NCBI GenBank assembly: GCA_018678395.1
Contig: JAHHMJ010000490.1
Location: forward strand, 1 to 12,971
DNA from: Gemmatimonadota bacterium
GTDB taxonomy: Bacteria; Gemmatimonadota; Gemmatimonadetes; Longimicrobiales; Gaopeijiaceae
Length of the DNA stretch: 12,971 nt
Reading direction: 5' to 3'
Shown here: positions 1 through 6,363 of the stretch, piece after piece
Layout: each line of letters opens with the position of its first letter
How positions within the stretch are numbered: the first letter of the stretch is position 1
Notes under the pieces: generated by a model
What the model was told of the DNA's origin: nothing
Seen by the model: only the letters and a program-made list of their open reading frames with translations
Database searches by the model: none
Program-made: the position numbers and the translations under genes

Positions 1-1641
1 ATCCTGGGCGCCGCCAAGATGACCGGCCGGACCGCATCCGGACTGTCTGTCGGCGCTCTCGCCGCAATGACCGACCGGGAGAGCGGCCGCGCGTTGCTGT
101 CGGACGGTGAACAGGGCGGCATCGAGCCCTACGTCGTCGAACCCCGCACGGAGTACGGCGTGGTGCGCGCGGTCCAGGATCTCCGCGACGGCATGACGCA
201 GCTCGGCGCGATCGTCACGCTGGCGAATCGCAATCTCCCGAACGACGGTGGTTTCGACTTCCTGCCCTCGTCGTCGCTCTCGACCGGAATCGACTTCGAG
301 CACCAGTGGTCGAACCGCACGTGGAAGCTGGGCGGCTTCCTCGCCGGCAGTCACATCCGCGGGGATTCCACCGCCATGATCCGGGTCCAGCGGGCGAGCA
401 ATCACCTCTACCATCGCCCGGACGCGACCCGTCTGTCGGTCGACTCCGCGGCGACGTCGCTGTCCGGACTGGAGTGGCGCCTGCAGCTCGACAAGCAGAA
501 CGGTCGCCACTGGACGGGCGGCATCTGGCTCGGGCAGGTGACGTCGGGTTTCGAGGTGAACGACATGGGCTTCAGCCAGAACTCCGAGAAGCTCGATGCC
601 GGGATGCGCGTGAGTTACCGGGAGATCGAACCCGGGAGCATCTTCCGCAACTACAACATCAGCTTCTTCACCTTCCACAACTGGAGCCACGAGGCGCTCG
701 ACGAGGCGGGCTCGTGGGACTCCTGGCGTCGTGCCCAGACGGCCGGAAGCTTCAACATCCACAGCCGCGGTGAGTTGTTGAACTGGTGGGGTGTGAACGC
801 CGATCTCTCGGTCAATCCGAACAACTACTCGCGCAACGCGACGCGCGGTGGTCCGGTCATGCAGGACCCGGGATCCGCCCGCGCATCCCTGCGCTTCAAC
901 TCGGATCGCCGCAAGGCGCTCAGCTTCGGCTTCGGCGGAGACTACCGCACCGGCTTCCGGGACAGCGGCGGGAACTGGGGAGTCGGCGCCGAAGTGCAAT
1001 ACCGGCCTTCGCCCCGCGTCGAGCTGTCGATGCAGCCGCGGTGGTCCAAGGCGACCGATGCCGCCCAGTACGTCACCTCGACCGGGACCCTCACCTACGA
1101 CCCCACCTACGGCCGCCGGTACCTCTTCGCGGAGCTCGAGCGTACGACCTTCTCGATGGAGACGCGCATGAACGTCTCCGTCTCACCGACGCTGACGTTC
1201 CAGCTCTTCGCTCAGCCGCTCCTGTCGAGCGGGGACTACGTGCGGTACCGGCAGCTGGCCACGCCGTTCAGCTTCGACTTCGTGGAGTTCGGCTCCGGCA
1301 CCGCCTCGGAGCAGGATGGCGCGGTACTCTGTTCGGGCGGGACCGCGTGCTCGACCACCGATACCGACGGCGACGTCACGCAGCACCTCGACTTCGACGC
1401 CGACGGCCGGGCGGACTACGCCTTCGGGGACCGCGATTTCAATCAGCGCTCGCTGATCGGCAACGCCGTGCTGCGGTGGGAGTACCGGCCGGGATCGACG
1501 CTCTTCCTCGTCTGGCAGCGGCAGCAGCGTGGCCGCATCGGGGACGGATCGTTCGACTTCGGACGGGATCTGGGCGCCCTCTTCGACGCTCCGGCCGACA
1601 ACGTCTTCATGATCAAGATCAACTACTGGCTGGGACTGTAG
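1..1641 (+). CDS. DUF5916-type outer-membrane beta-barrel protein, 3' part (5' end outside window)
   Basis: The reading frame is open from base 1 (it begins I-L-G-A-A-K-M-T-G) and ends with TAG at 1639-1641, giving about 546 residues of a C-terminal region; the true start lies upstream. The opening GAAKMTGRT, the many alternating aromatic/polar strands and the ending KINYWLGL match the DUF5916 proteins. These usually pair an N-terminal family-9 carbohydrate-binding-like domain with a C-terminal barrel in the outer membrane; the N-terminal domain would be outside the window. The closing strand looks like a barrel-insertion signal, though it ends in Leu rather than Phe. Near nt 1335-1420 a loop holds two close cysteines (C-x6-C) and Asp-rich stretches (TDTDGD, FDADGRADY) that resemble calcium-binding loops. 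The family's substrate is unknown; a role in binding or passing polymers across the outer membrane is only a guess. The family call is firm, the function is not. Confidence 0.85.
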   Translation: MLGAAKMTGRTASGLSVGALAAMTDRESGRALLSDGEQGGIEPYVVEPRTEYGVVRAVQDLRDGMTQLGAIVTLANRNLPNDGGFDFLPSSSLSTGIDFEHQWSNRTWKLGGFLAGSHIRGDSTAMIRVQRASNHLYHRPDATRLSVDSAATSLSGLEWRLQLDKQNGRHWTGGIWLGQVTSGFEVNDMGFSQNSEKLDAGMRVSYREIEPGSIFRNYNISFFTFHNWSHEALDEAGSWDSWRRAQTAGSFNIHSRGELLNWWGVNADLSVNPNNYSRNATRGGPVMQDPGSARASLRFNSDRRKALSFGFGGDYRTGFRDSGGNWGVGAEVQYRPSPRVELSMQPRWSKATDAAQYVTSTGTLTYDPTYGRRYLFAELERTTFSMETRMNVSVSPTLTFQLFAQPLLSSGDYVRYRQLATPFSFDFVEFGSGTASEQDGAVLCSGGTACSTTDTDGDVTQHLDFDADGRADYAFGDRDFNQRSLIGNAVLRWEYRPGSTLFLVWQRQQRGRIGDGSFDFGRDLGALFDAPADNVFMIKINYWLGL

Positions 1642-1664
1642 CGCCCCACCCGTGAGGCATGTGA

Positions 1665-1701
1665 CAGGGGTCCGTCGGCGAGACGCGTCGACGGACCCCT
1701 G
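1665..1701. terminator. 13-bp perfect inverted repeat between convergent genes; likely bidirectional terminator
   Basis: CAGGGGTCCGTCG (1665-1677) pairs exactly with CGACGGACCCCTG (1689-1701) across an 11-nt loop. It lies between the stop of the DUF5916 gene (1641) and the stop of the opposite-strand amidohydrolase (1725), where a shared terminator is expected. No T-run follows on either strand, so it is not a textbook intrinsic terminator; it could act with Rho or as an mRNA 3'-end protector. A second small palindrome, GCGCACGTGCGC, begins at 1701. Confidence 0.55.
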
Positions 1702-1724
1702 CGCACGTGCGCCCGACGACGCGC

Positions 1725-2840
1725 CTATCGGAATCCGTCGGTCGGCATGTTCGGGATGACCCGCAGCGCGTTTTCGTGATAGAGCTTCCGCAGCACGTCG
1801 TCCGGGAGTCCCATGCCGTAGAGCTTCCAGAAGGCGTGGTAGTCCCGGTAGTAGTCGAAGTACTCGTCCTCGGTCTCGAAGACGCGCCAGAAGTACGGAT
1901 ACTCCTCGGGCCGGAAGGAGTCCTTGCCGAAGAGGATCCGGTCCTGGTATGCGACGAAGAAGTCGTGTGCGAAGCGAGGCTGACGCCCGAGGTCGTACAG
2001 GACCGCGCCTACCTCCGCGAAGACGTTGGGATGCGCGTCGAAGAGTTCGCCCAGCCGGGCCAGATCGTGGGTGTGCCACCCCATGTGGGCCAGGATGAAG
2101 GTCGTCTCCGGGTGTCGGGCGACGAGTCGGTTCCGCTCCTCCATGAGCGTTTCGAAGGTCGGGAATCGAGCCGGGTCGTTGAACCGGCGATTCTCGAAGA
2201 GCGCCATCTCGAGCCAGCGCTCGTTCTCGTAGTCCAACGGTTCGAAGAACTCGGGCGGGTCGGCGGTGTGGATGAACACCGGGATACCGAGTCGCGCGGC
2301 CGTCTGCCACACCGGGTCCAGCTCCGGGTCGTCGAGCTGCAGTCGCGATCCATCGGACTTCCGGTTGCTCAGCCCGAAGCCCTTGCCGATCTCCCCGATG
2401 CCCACCGCGCCCGCGGCGACGTCGGCCTCGAGCTGCGCGGCGATACGGGCCCCGGATCCGGGACCCACGTTCCTCAGATCGAGGGTGGTGAAGAAGACGA
2501 AACGGTCTTCCTGACCCGCGGCGCGAACCGCCTCGATCTGTGAGGTCAGACGCGCGCCCGAGCTCCCGCGCGCCTGTACCATCACGCGCAGGTTGAGATC
2601 GTCCATTGCGTCGACCACCTCGGCGATGGTCTCGGGGTCGTCGAGTGTCGGCGGGTGACCGTGCAGATCGACGACCGGGAACTTCGCCCGCGGGACCATC
2701 GTCTCGGGCACCACCAGGGTGGAGACCGGCTCGTACTCCGTGATGCTCGGAGGTGGGATCGTCGGTCGCCGGTCCTGAGCTGCCGACGGGGACGCTGCGC
2801 CGACGGCCAGGGCTGCGGTCAGCCACACGAGCGGGCGCAT
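1725..2840 (-). CDS. Secreted metal-dependent amidohydrolase (amidohydrolase_2 / ACMSD-like TIM barrel)
   Basis: A 371-residue enzyme predicted to hydrolyse or decarboxylate a small substrate outside the cytoplasm. The start at 2840 was chosen because MRPLVWLTAALAVGAASPSA then AQ forms a clean signal peptide; an in-frame ATG at 2888 would add 16 Pro/Ser-rich residues in front of it. Neither start has a good SD. Metal and catalytic residues of the superfamily are visible: the HxH pair H60/H62 (VDLHGHP), E150 and K153 (GIGEIGKGFG), H191 (FIHTADP), H252 (ILAHMGW) and D307 (FGKDSF). Length is normal for the family. The pattern HxH, His, His, Asp fits the amidohydrolase_2 family (PF04909). The C-terminal region with KLYHENALRVI is also typical. 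It is transcribed towards the DUF5916 gene and away from the PLP enzyme at 3031. The exact substrate cannot be read from the sequence. Confidence 0.88.
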   Translation of the reverse strand: MRPLVWLTAALAVGAASPSAAQDRRPTIPPPSITEYEPVSTLVVPETMVPRAKFPVVDLHGHPPTLDDPETIAEVVDAMDDLNLRVMVQARGSSGARLTSQIEAVRAAGQEDRFVFFTTLDLRNVGPGSGARIAAQLEADVAAGAVGIGEIGKGFGLSNRKSDGSRLQLDDPELDPVWQTAARLGIPVFIHTADPPEFFEPLDYENERWLEMALFENRRFNDPARFPTFETLMEERNRLVARHPETTFILAHMGWHTHDLARLGELFDAHPNVFAEVGAVLYDLGRQPRFAHDFFVAYQDRILFGKDSFRPEEYPYFWRVFETEDEYFDYYRDYHAFWKLYGMGLPDDVLRKLYHENALRVIPNMPTDGFR

Positions 2841-2914
2841 CGTCGAAGCGGGCGACGGGGGGAGTGACTGGGGGGCGAGCCGAGACATCGGAGCGATCCG
2901 TATGAGAGGAAGGG

Positions 2915-2939
2915 TGCCGGCGGTCTGACGACGCCGGCA
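2915..2939. repeat. 8-bp inverted repeat in the divergent intergenic region 2841-3030
   Basis: TGCCGGCG (2915-2922) and CGCCGGCA (2932-2939) are perfectly complementary with a 9-nt spacer. The site lies between the divergently read amidohydrolase and aminotransferase genes, in the roughly 190-nt gap that must carry both promoters. It may be an operator or an mRNA hairpin in the amidohydrolase leader. I could not identify convincing -35/-10 pairs here. Confidence 0.35.
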
Positions 2940-3030
2940 ATCTGATCATGCCCGGTACGTCCTGTACAGCGGCGTCGTTCCCGGCGCATGTTCGGGGGAC
3001 CCGTTCACACCCGCCCTCGGATCGCCGCTC

Positions 3031-4200
3031 GTGATCACGCCGCTCCCGTCCCAGAAGACCGTCTTCCGGCTCCCCGAAGACGAGCACTACCTGAACTGCG
3101 CGTACATGTCTCCGCTCGCTCGGCCGGTGGAGGACGCCATCCTCGAGGGCGTGAGACGCAAGCGCGCTCCCGCGTCGATCTCACCCGCGGACTTCTTCGA
3201 GCCCGCAACGCGGTTGCGAGACCGCTTCGGACGGCTGGTGGGGGCGGCGGATGCCCAGCGGGTCGCGGTGCTTCCGGCTGTGTCGTACGGGATCGCGGTG
3301 GCCGCTCGAAACCTGCCCGTCGAGCGGGGACAGCGAATCGTGGTCGTCGCCGAGCAGTTCCCGGGCAACGTCTACGCCTGGCGCCGGAGTGCCGCTGACC
3401 GGGGGGGCGAGGTCGTCACGGTGGCCCGACCGCCGGGATCCACTCCCGGGGCTGCCTGGAACGCCGACCTGCTGGAGGCGATCACCCCCGAGACGGCGGT
3501 GGTCGCGGTGCCGACGGTGCACTGGACCGACGGTACGCGGTTCGATCTGGAGGCGGTCGGTGCACGGTGCCGGGCGGTGGGCGCCGCGCTGGTCGTGGAC
3601 GGGACCCAGTCGGTGGGAGCGGTGCCCTTCGACGTCGGGACGGTCCAGCCCGACGCCCTCGTGGTTGCGGGATACAAGTGGATGTTGGGGCCGTACGCGG
3701 TCGCTCTGGGCTGGTTCGGGCCGCGCTTCGACGACGGCGTCCCGCTCGAGGAGACCTGGATCGCGCGCGCGGGTAGCGAGGACTTCGGAGGGCTGGTCGA
3801 CTACGTGGACGAGTACCAGTCGGGTGCGATCCGGTACGACGTGGGGGAGCGGTCGAACTTCGCGCTCCTGCCCGGAGCGATCGCCGGGATCGATCTGCTG
3901 CTGGACTGGACGCCCGAGCGCATCTCGGAGACCGTGCGCCGTCTCAGCCGTCCGCTCTTCGCCACCGCGCTCGAGGCGGGCTTCCGCATCGAGGCCGACG
4001 ACTGGAGGAGTCCCCACCTGTTCGGGCTGCGCATGCCCGAAGGACTCCAGCTGGGCGCGCTTCGCGATCGTCTGGCCGAGGCGGGGATCTCCGTCTCGAT
4101 CCGCGGGACGTCACTCCGGGTGAGCCCGCACGTCTACAACGACGAGGCGGACATTGCCGCGTTGACGGAGGTGCTGGTGCAGACGGCGGGCCGCACCTGA
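3031..4200 (+). CDS. PLP-dependent aminotransferase class V family enzyme (not a typical cysteine desulfurase)
   Basis: A 389-residue cytoplasmic fold-type I PLP enzyme, full length for the family. GTG at 3031 is used as start because no other in-frame start exists before LPEDEHYLNCAYMSP, the conserved N-terminal substrate-loop region; no SD is seen. The cofactor site is clear: D190 and Q193 in VVDGTQSVGAVPFDV, which contact the pyridine ring and the phenol oxygen of PLP, and Schiff-base lysine K216 in VVAGYKWMLGPY. The residue before the lysine is Tyr, not the His usual in NifS/SufS proteins. The C-terminal region (SIRGTSLRVSPHVYNDEADI) has no cysteine where desulfurases carry their catalytic Cys; the only cysteines are C23 and C180. 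Annotators may label it selenocysteine lyase/cysteine desulfurase, but an epimerase-, kynureninase- or lyase-like activity on an amino acid is more plausible. It is divergent from the amidohydrolase; whether they share a pathway is unknown. Confidence 0.88.
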   Translation: MITPLPSQKTVFRLPEDEHYLNCAYMSPLARPVEDAILEGVRRKRAPASISPADFFEPATRLRDRFGRLVGAADAQRVAVLPAVSYGIAVAARNLPVERGQRIVVVAEQFPGNVYAWRRSAADRGGEVVTVARPPGSTPGAAWNADLLEAITPETAVVAVPTVHWTDGTRFDLEAVGARCRAVGAALVVDGTQSVGAVPFDVGTVQPDALVVAGYKWMLGPYAVALGWFGPRFDDGVPLEETWIARAGSEDFGGLVDYVDEYQSGAIRYDVGERSNFALLPGAIAGIDLLLDWTPERISETVRRLSRPLFATALEAGFRIEADDWRSPHLFGLRMPEGLQLGALRDRLAEAGISVSIRGTSLRVSPHVYNDEADIAALTEVLVQTAGRT

Positions 4201-4204
4201 CGCC

Positions 4205-4723
4205 TCAGCCTCCCGGTGACCGCATCTCGACGCGCGCGACGTCGCCGACCTCGATGCCGTGCTCGGCCAGCCATCCCCGTCGGACCTCGAGCGCGTACAT
4301 GAACGGAGCGCGCGAGTCCTGCACCTCCGTGTTCATCGCTTCCAGCTGCTGGATGTCCACGATGCGGTACGAGGCGTCCATGAAGGCGATATCGAGGTCG
4401 ACGTAGGTATTGTCCATCCAGAACCCCCGGATCACCTCGTCCCCGAACACGAAGAGCATGCCCGTGCCGTCGGGGACGCTCTCGCGGAACATGAGGCCGC
4501 GTTCGCGCTCCTGGGGGCTCGACGCCACTTCCACCACGACGGTGTCGGCACCGAAGATGACCCAAGCCCGGTCGTCGTCCGGAGCCGGCTCCGTCGGCGC
4601 GAGCGTCTGGAAGGGCAGCGGAAAGGGTACCGGAGGTTCGCCCGCCAGACCGTGGGCAGCGCAGGCGCTGACCAGGAGGGCGAGGGGCAGGACCAGTGAG
4701 GCGGAAGAGCGTCGGGTCTGCAT
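4205..4723 (-). CDS. DUF192 family lipoprotein
   Basis: A 172-residue protein with an N-terminal lipoprotein signal (MQTRRSS, hydrophobic LVLPLALLVSA, lipobox VSAC with C21), so it is probably membrane-anchored outside the cytoplasm. Residues about 53-168 form a DUF192 domain (PF02643): FGADTVVVEVASSPQERERG, GLMFRESVPDGTGMLFVF, the FWMDNTYVDLDIAFMD core, and the closing region WLAEHGIEVGDVARVEM. The ATG at 4723 was chosen over upstream in-frame starts (to 4924) because only it places the signal peptide at the N-terminus. A Pro-rich linker (residues 29-48) separates anchor and domain. DUF192 proteins are widespread and have no settled function. Its stop lies 4 nt from the stop of the convergent PLP enzyme, and its start faces the oxidase operon across about 170 nt. 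Confidence 0.9.
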   Translation of the reverse strand: MQTRRSSASLVLPLALLVSACAAHGLAGEPPVPFPLPFQTLAPTEPAPDDDRAWVIFGADTVVVEVASSPQERERGLMFRESVPDGTGMLFVFGDEVIRGFWMDNTYVDLDIAFMDASYRIVDIQQLEAMNTEVQDSRAPFMYALEVRRGWLAEHGIEVGDVARVEMRSPGG

Positions 4724-4816
4724 GCCGCATCCGGCGACGGAGGGAGGATCCCGGGGTTCTACAACCGCGTGGAACATGCGTTCCTCGAGTCCATGGCCAA
4801 GTGGGCCTCCCCTTGC

Positions 4817-4822
4817 TAGGTT
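4817..4822 (+). promoter_or_regulatory. Possible -10 element for the Trm112-oxidase operon
   Basis: TAGGTT fits the TANNNT pattern of a housekeeping -10 box and lies 70 nt before the TTG start of the Trm112-like gene, in the gap after the divergent DUF192 gene. No good -35 hexamer is seen at 16-18 nt upstream. This is a weak call from one hexamer. Confidence 0.25.
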
Positions 4823-4860
4823 ATGGCCGCGCTGGCTCCAGGGTTGGACGCCGGCGGTAC

Positions 4861-4875
4861 CGGACCGACGGTCCG
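4861..4875. promoter_or_regulatory. 15-nt dyad just upstream of the Trm112-like gene SD
   Basis: CGGACCG (4861-4867) and CGGTCCG (4869-4875) are perfectly complementary around a central A. As RNA it would fold into a 6-bp stem with a 3-nt loop, ending 5 nt before the GGGAGG SD at 4881-4886. It may be an operator for a dimeric regulator or a leader hairpin affecting translation of the first gene of the oxidase operon. Confidence 0.35.
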
Positions 4876-4892
4876 CGACGGGGAGGATCGCC

Positions 4893-5186
4893 TTGTCCGT
4901 GCTGGATCCAGAGCTGCTCGACATCCTCGTGTGCCCCGAATCCCGACGCCCCGTCGCGCCGGCGGATCCGGGCGTGCTCGCACGAGTGAACGAGGCGGCC
5001 GCCGCGGGGACACTGGTGAATCGCGCGGGACGATCCGTACCGCTCCCCCTGCAAGGCCTTCTGGTTCGTGACGACGGCCGGGTGGGCTACCCGGTCCGAG
5101 ACGATATCCCGATCATGCTCATCGACGAGTCCATCGACCTCGCCGCCATCGGCGCCGGGGCTTCTCCGGACTCCGCTCAACCCTGA
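4893..5186 (+). CDS. Trm112-like (UPF0434/YcaR-type) small protein lacking zinc cysteines
   Basis: A 97-residue protein beginning MSVLDPELLDILVCPESRRP, the characteristic opening of the Trm112/YcaR family (PF03966), and ending in the equally typical YPVRDDIPIMLIDES. TTG at 4893 is preferred because the SD GGGAGG (4881-4886) sits 6 nt upstream; a GTG at 4899 is the alternative. Eukaryotic and archaeal Trm112 bind zinc and activate methyltransferases, and bacterial relatives are small proteins of unclear role. Here the CPxC motif reads C-P-E-S, so C14 is the only cysteine and no zinc site remains. A longer middle section (residues 25-55, Ala-rich then LVNRAGRSVPLPLQG) replaces the usual second metal knuckle. 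It starts 10 nt before the subunit II gene and is probably co-transcribed with it, but a functional link to the oxidase is not known. Confidence 0.8.
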   Translation: MSVLDPELLDILVCPESRRPVAPADPGVLARVNEAAAAGTLVNRAGRSVPLPLQGLLVRDDGRVGYPVRDDIPIMLIDESIDLAAIGAGASPDSAQP

Positions 5187-5196
5187 CGCCATCGAC

Positions 5197-6333
5197 ATGA
5201 AGTCCCTCCGAACGGCCCTGGGAACCCTGGTGCTGGCGCTCCTGACGGCAGGATGCTCGCTGGAGGGGGATTACCCCCAGTCCAGCGTCGCCCCGACGTC
5301 CGATTTCGCGCTCATGATCCACGAGCTCTACGCGGACATCTTCTGGTGGACGCTGCTGATCCTCGCCGTGGTCTGGGTGGTGCTGGCCTACATTCTGATC
5401 CGCTTCCGGGCGCGACCCGACTCGCCCGTGCCGAAACAGATCCACGGGCACATGGGTCTGGAGATCGGTTGGACCATCGGCCCGGCGCTGATCGTCGTCG
5501 CGATCTCCATTCCGACGATCCAGGCGGTCTTCGCGACGCAGCAGGGTGATCCGGAAGGCTCTCTCGTGGTCGACGTGATCGGTCACCAGTACTGGTGGGA
5601 GTTCCGCTACCCGGACTCCGGGCTGATCACCGCGAACGAGGTGCACATCCCGGTCGATCGGCCGGTCAGCTTCCGCATCTCGTCGGACGACGTCATCCAC
5701 TCGTTCTGGGTGCCGATGCTCGGCGGAAAGCGGGACGCCAACCCGATGCGCATCCGTCCGGAGGGAGAGGATCCCAAGTACAACTGGATTCATCTGACGG
5801 CCAACGAGACGGGGACCTTCTGGGGTCAGTGTGCCGAGTTCTGTGGAGATTCACACTCCCTGATGGGCTTCCGCGTCGTGGTCGAGGACGAGGCCGGGTT
5901 CCAGGCGTGGCAGGCCGACCTCGCGACGCCGGTCGCGGCCCCGGCCACCGCCGCCGCCGACCCGGCCCAGGACACCACGACGGCCGACGCGGCACCTGCC
6001 CCCGCTCAGGTCGCTCAGGTCGATCCCCTGGTCGAACAGGGCCGCGAGATCTTCCACCAGCAGACCTGCATCGCGTGCCACGCCATCGCGGGCACCAACG
6101 CCATGGGGGAGATCGCACCCAATCTGACGCTGTTCGGTCGCCGCTCCAGTCTGGCGGCCGGGTGGCTCGAGAATACGCCCGAAAATCTGCAGGCGTGGAT
6201 CAAGGCTCCCCAGGACATCAAGCCCGGGGCGCTCATGCCCGGTGTCGCAGTCGCTGGAGGAAACTGGCCTGCGACCAATCTGACCGACGACCAGGTCGAG
6301 GCGATCGCCGCCTACCTGTACAGCCTGCGCTAG
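5197..6333 (+). CDS. ctaC: Cytochrome c oxidase subunit II with fused C-terminal cytochrome c (caa3 type)
   Basis: A 378-residue lipoprotein that accepts electrons and passes them through CuA to subunit I. The ATG at 5197 gives a signal peptide with lipobox TAGC (C20); earlier in-frame starts overlap the Trm112-like gene and would bury it. Two TM helices follow (about 46-69 and 88-112). The periplasmic cupredoxin domain has the aromatic patch GHQYWWEFRYP (129-139) and the full CuA ligand set H168 (DVIHSFW), C212, E214, C216, H220 and M223 in WGQCAEFCGDSHSLMG. An Ala/Pro/Asp-rich linker (about 243-276) leads to a class I cytochrome c domain with CIACH (C291, C294, H295) and the likely axial M347 (GALMPGV). 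It therefore belongs to a caa3-type oxidase, as in Bacillus and Thermus, that carries its own c haem. No SD is seen; the start is 10 nt after the previous stop, so coupled translation is possible. It is the first structural gene of the oxidase set. Confidence 0.97.
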   Translation: MKSLRTALGTLVLALLTAGCSLEGDYPQSSVAPTSDFALMIHELYADIFWWTLLILAVVWVVLAYILIRFRARPDSPVPKQIHGHMGLEIGWTIGPALIVVAISIPTIQAVFATQQGDPEGSLVVDVIGHQYWWEFRYPDSGLITANEVHIPVDRPVSFRISSDDVIHSFWVPMLGGKRDANPMRIRPEGEDPKYNWIHLTANETGTFWGQCAEFCGDSHSLMGFRVVVEDEAGFQAWQADLATPVAAPATAAADPAQDTTTADAAPAPAQVAQVDPLVEQGREIFHQQTCIACHAIAGTNAMGEIAPNLTLFGRRSSLAAGWLENTPENLQAWIKAPQDIKPGALMPGVAVAGGNWPATNLTDDQVEAIAAYLYSLR

Positions 6334-6363
6334 ACGCGTCCGCACTCCCAAACCGCCGACGAC

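Noticed and set aside
1183..3087. Long 634-aa minus-strand open frame
   Set aside because: It overlaps both the DUF5916 and amidohydrolase genes, is rich in Arg/Gly/Pro with no family motif, and is a GC-driven shadow of the real frames.
4205..4924. 239-aa version of the DUF192 protein
   Set aside because: The first 67 residues are not hydrophobic and precede a clear lipoprotein signal; the shorter form from 4723 is preferred.
5068..5196. Upstream extension of ctaC
   Set aside because: It overlaps the Trm112-like gene in another frame and would place residues ahead of the lipoprotein signal.
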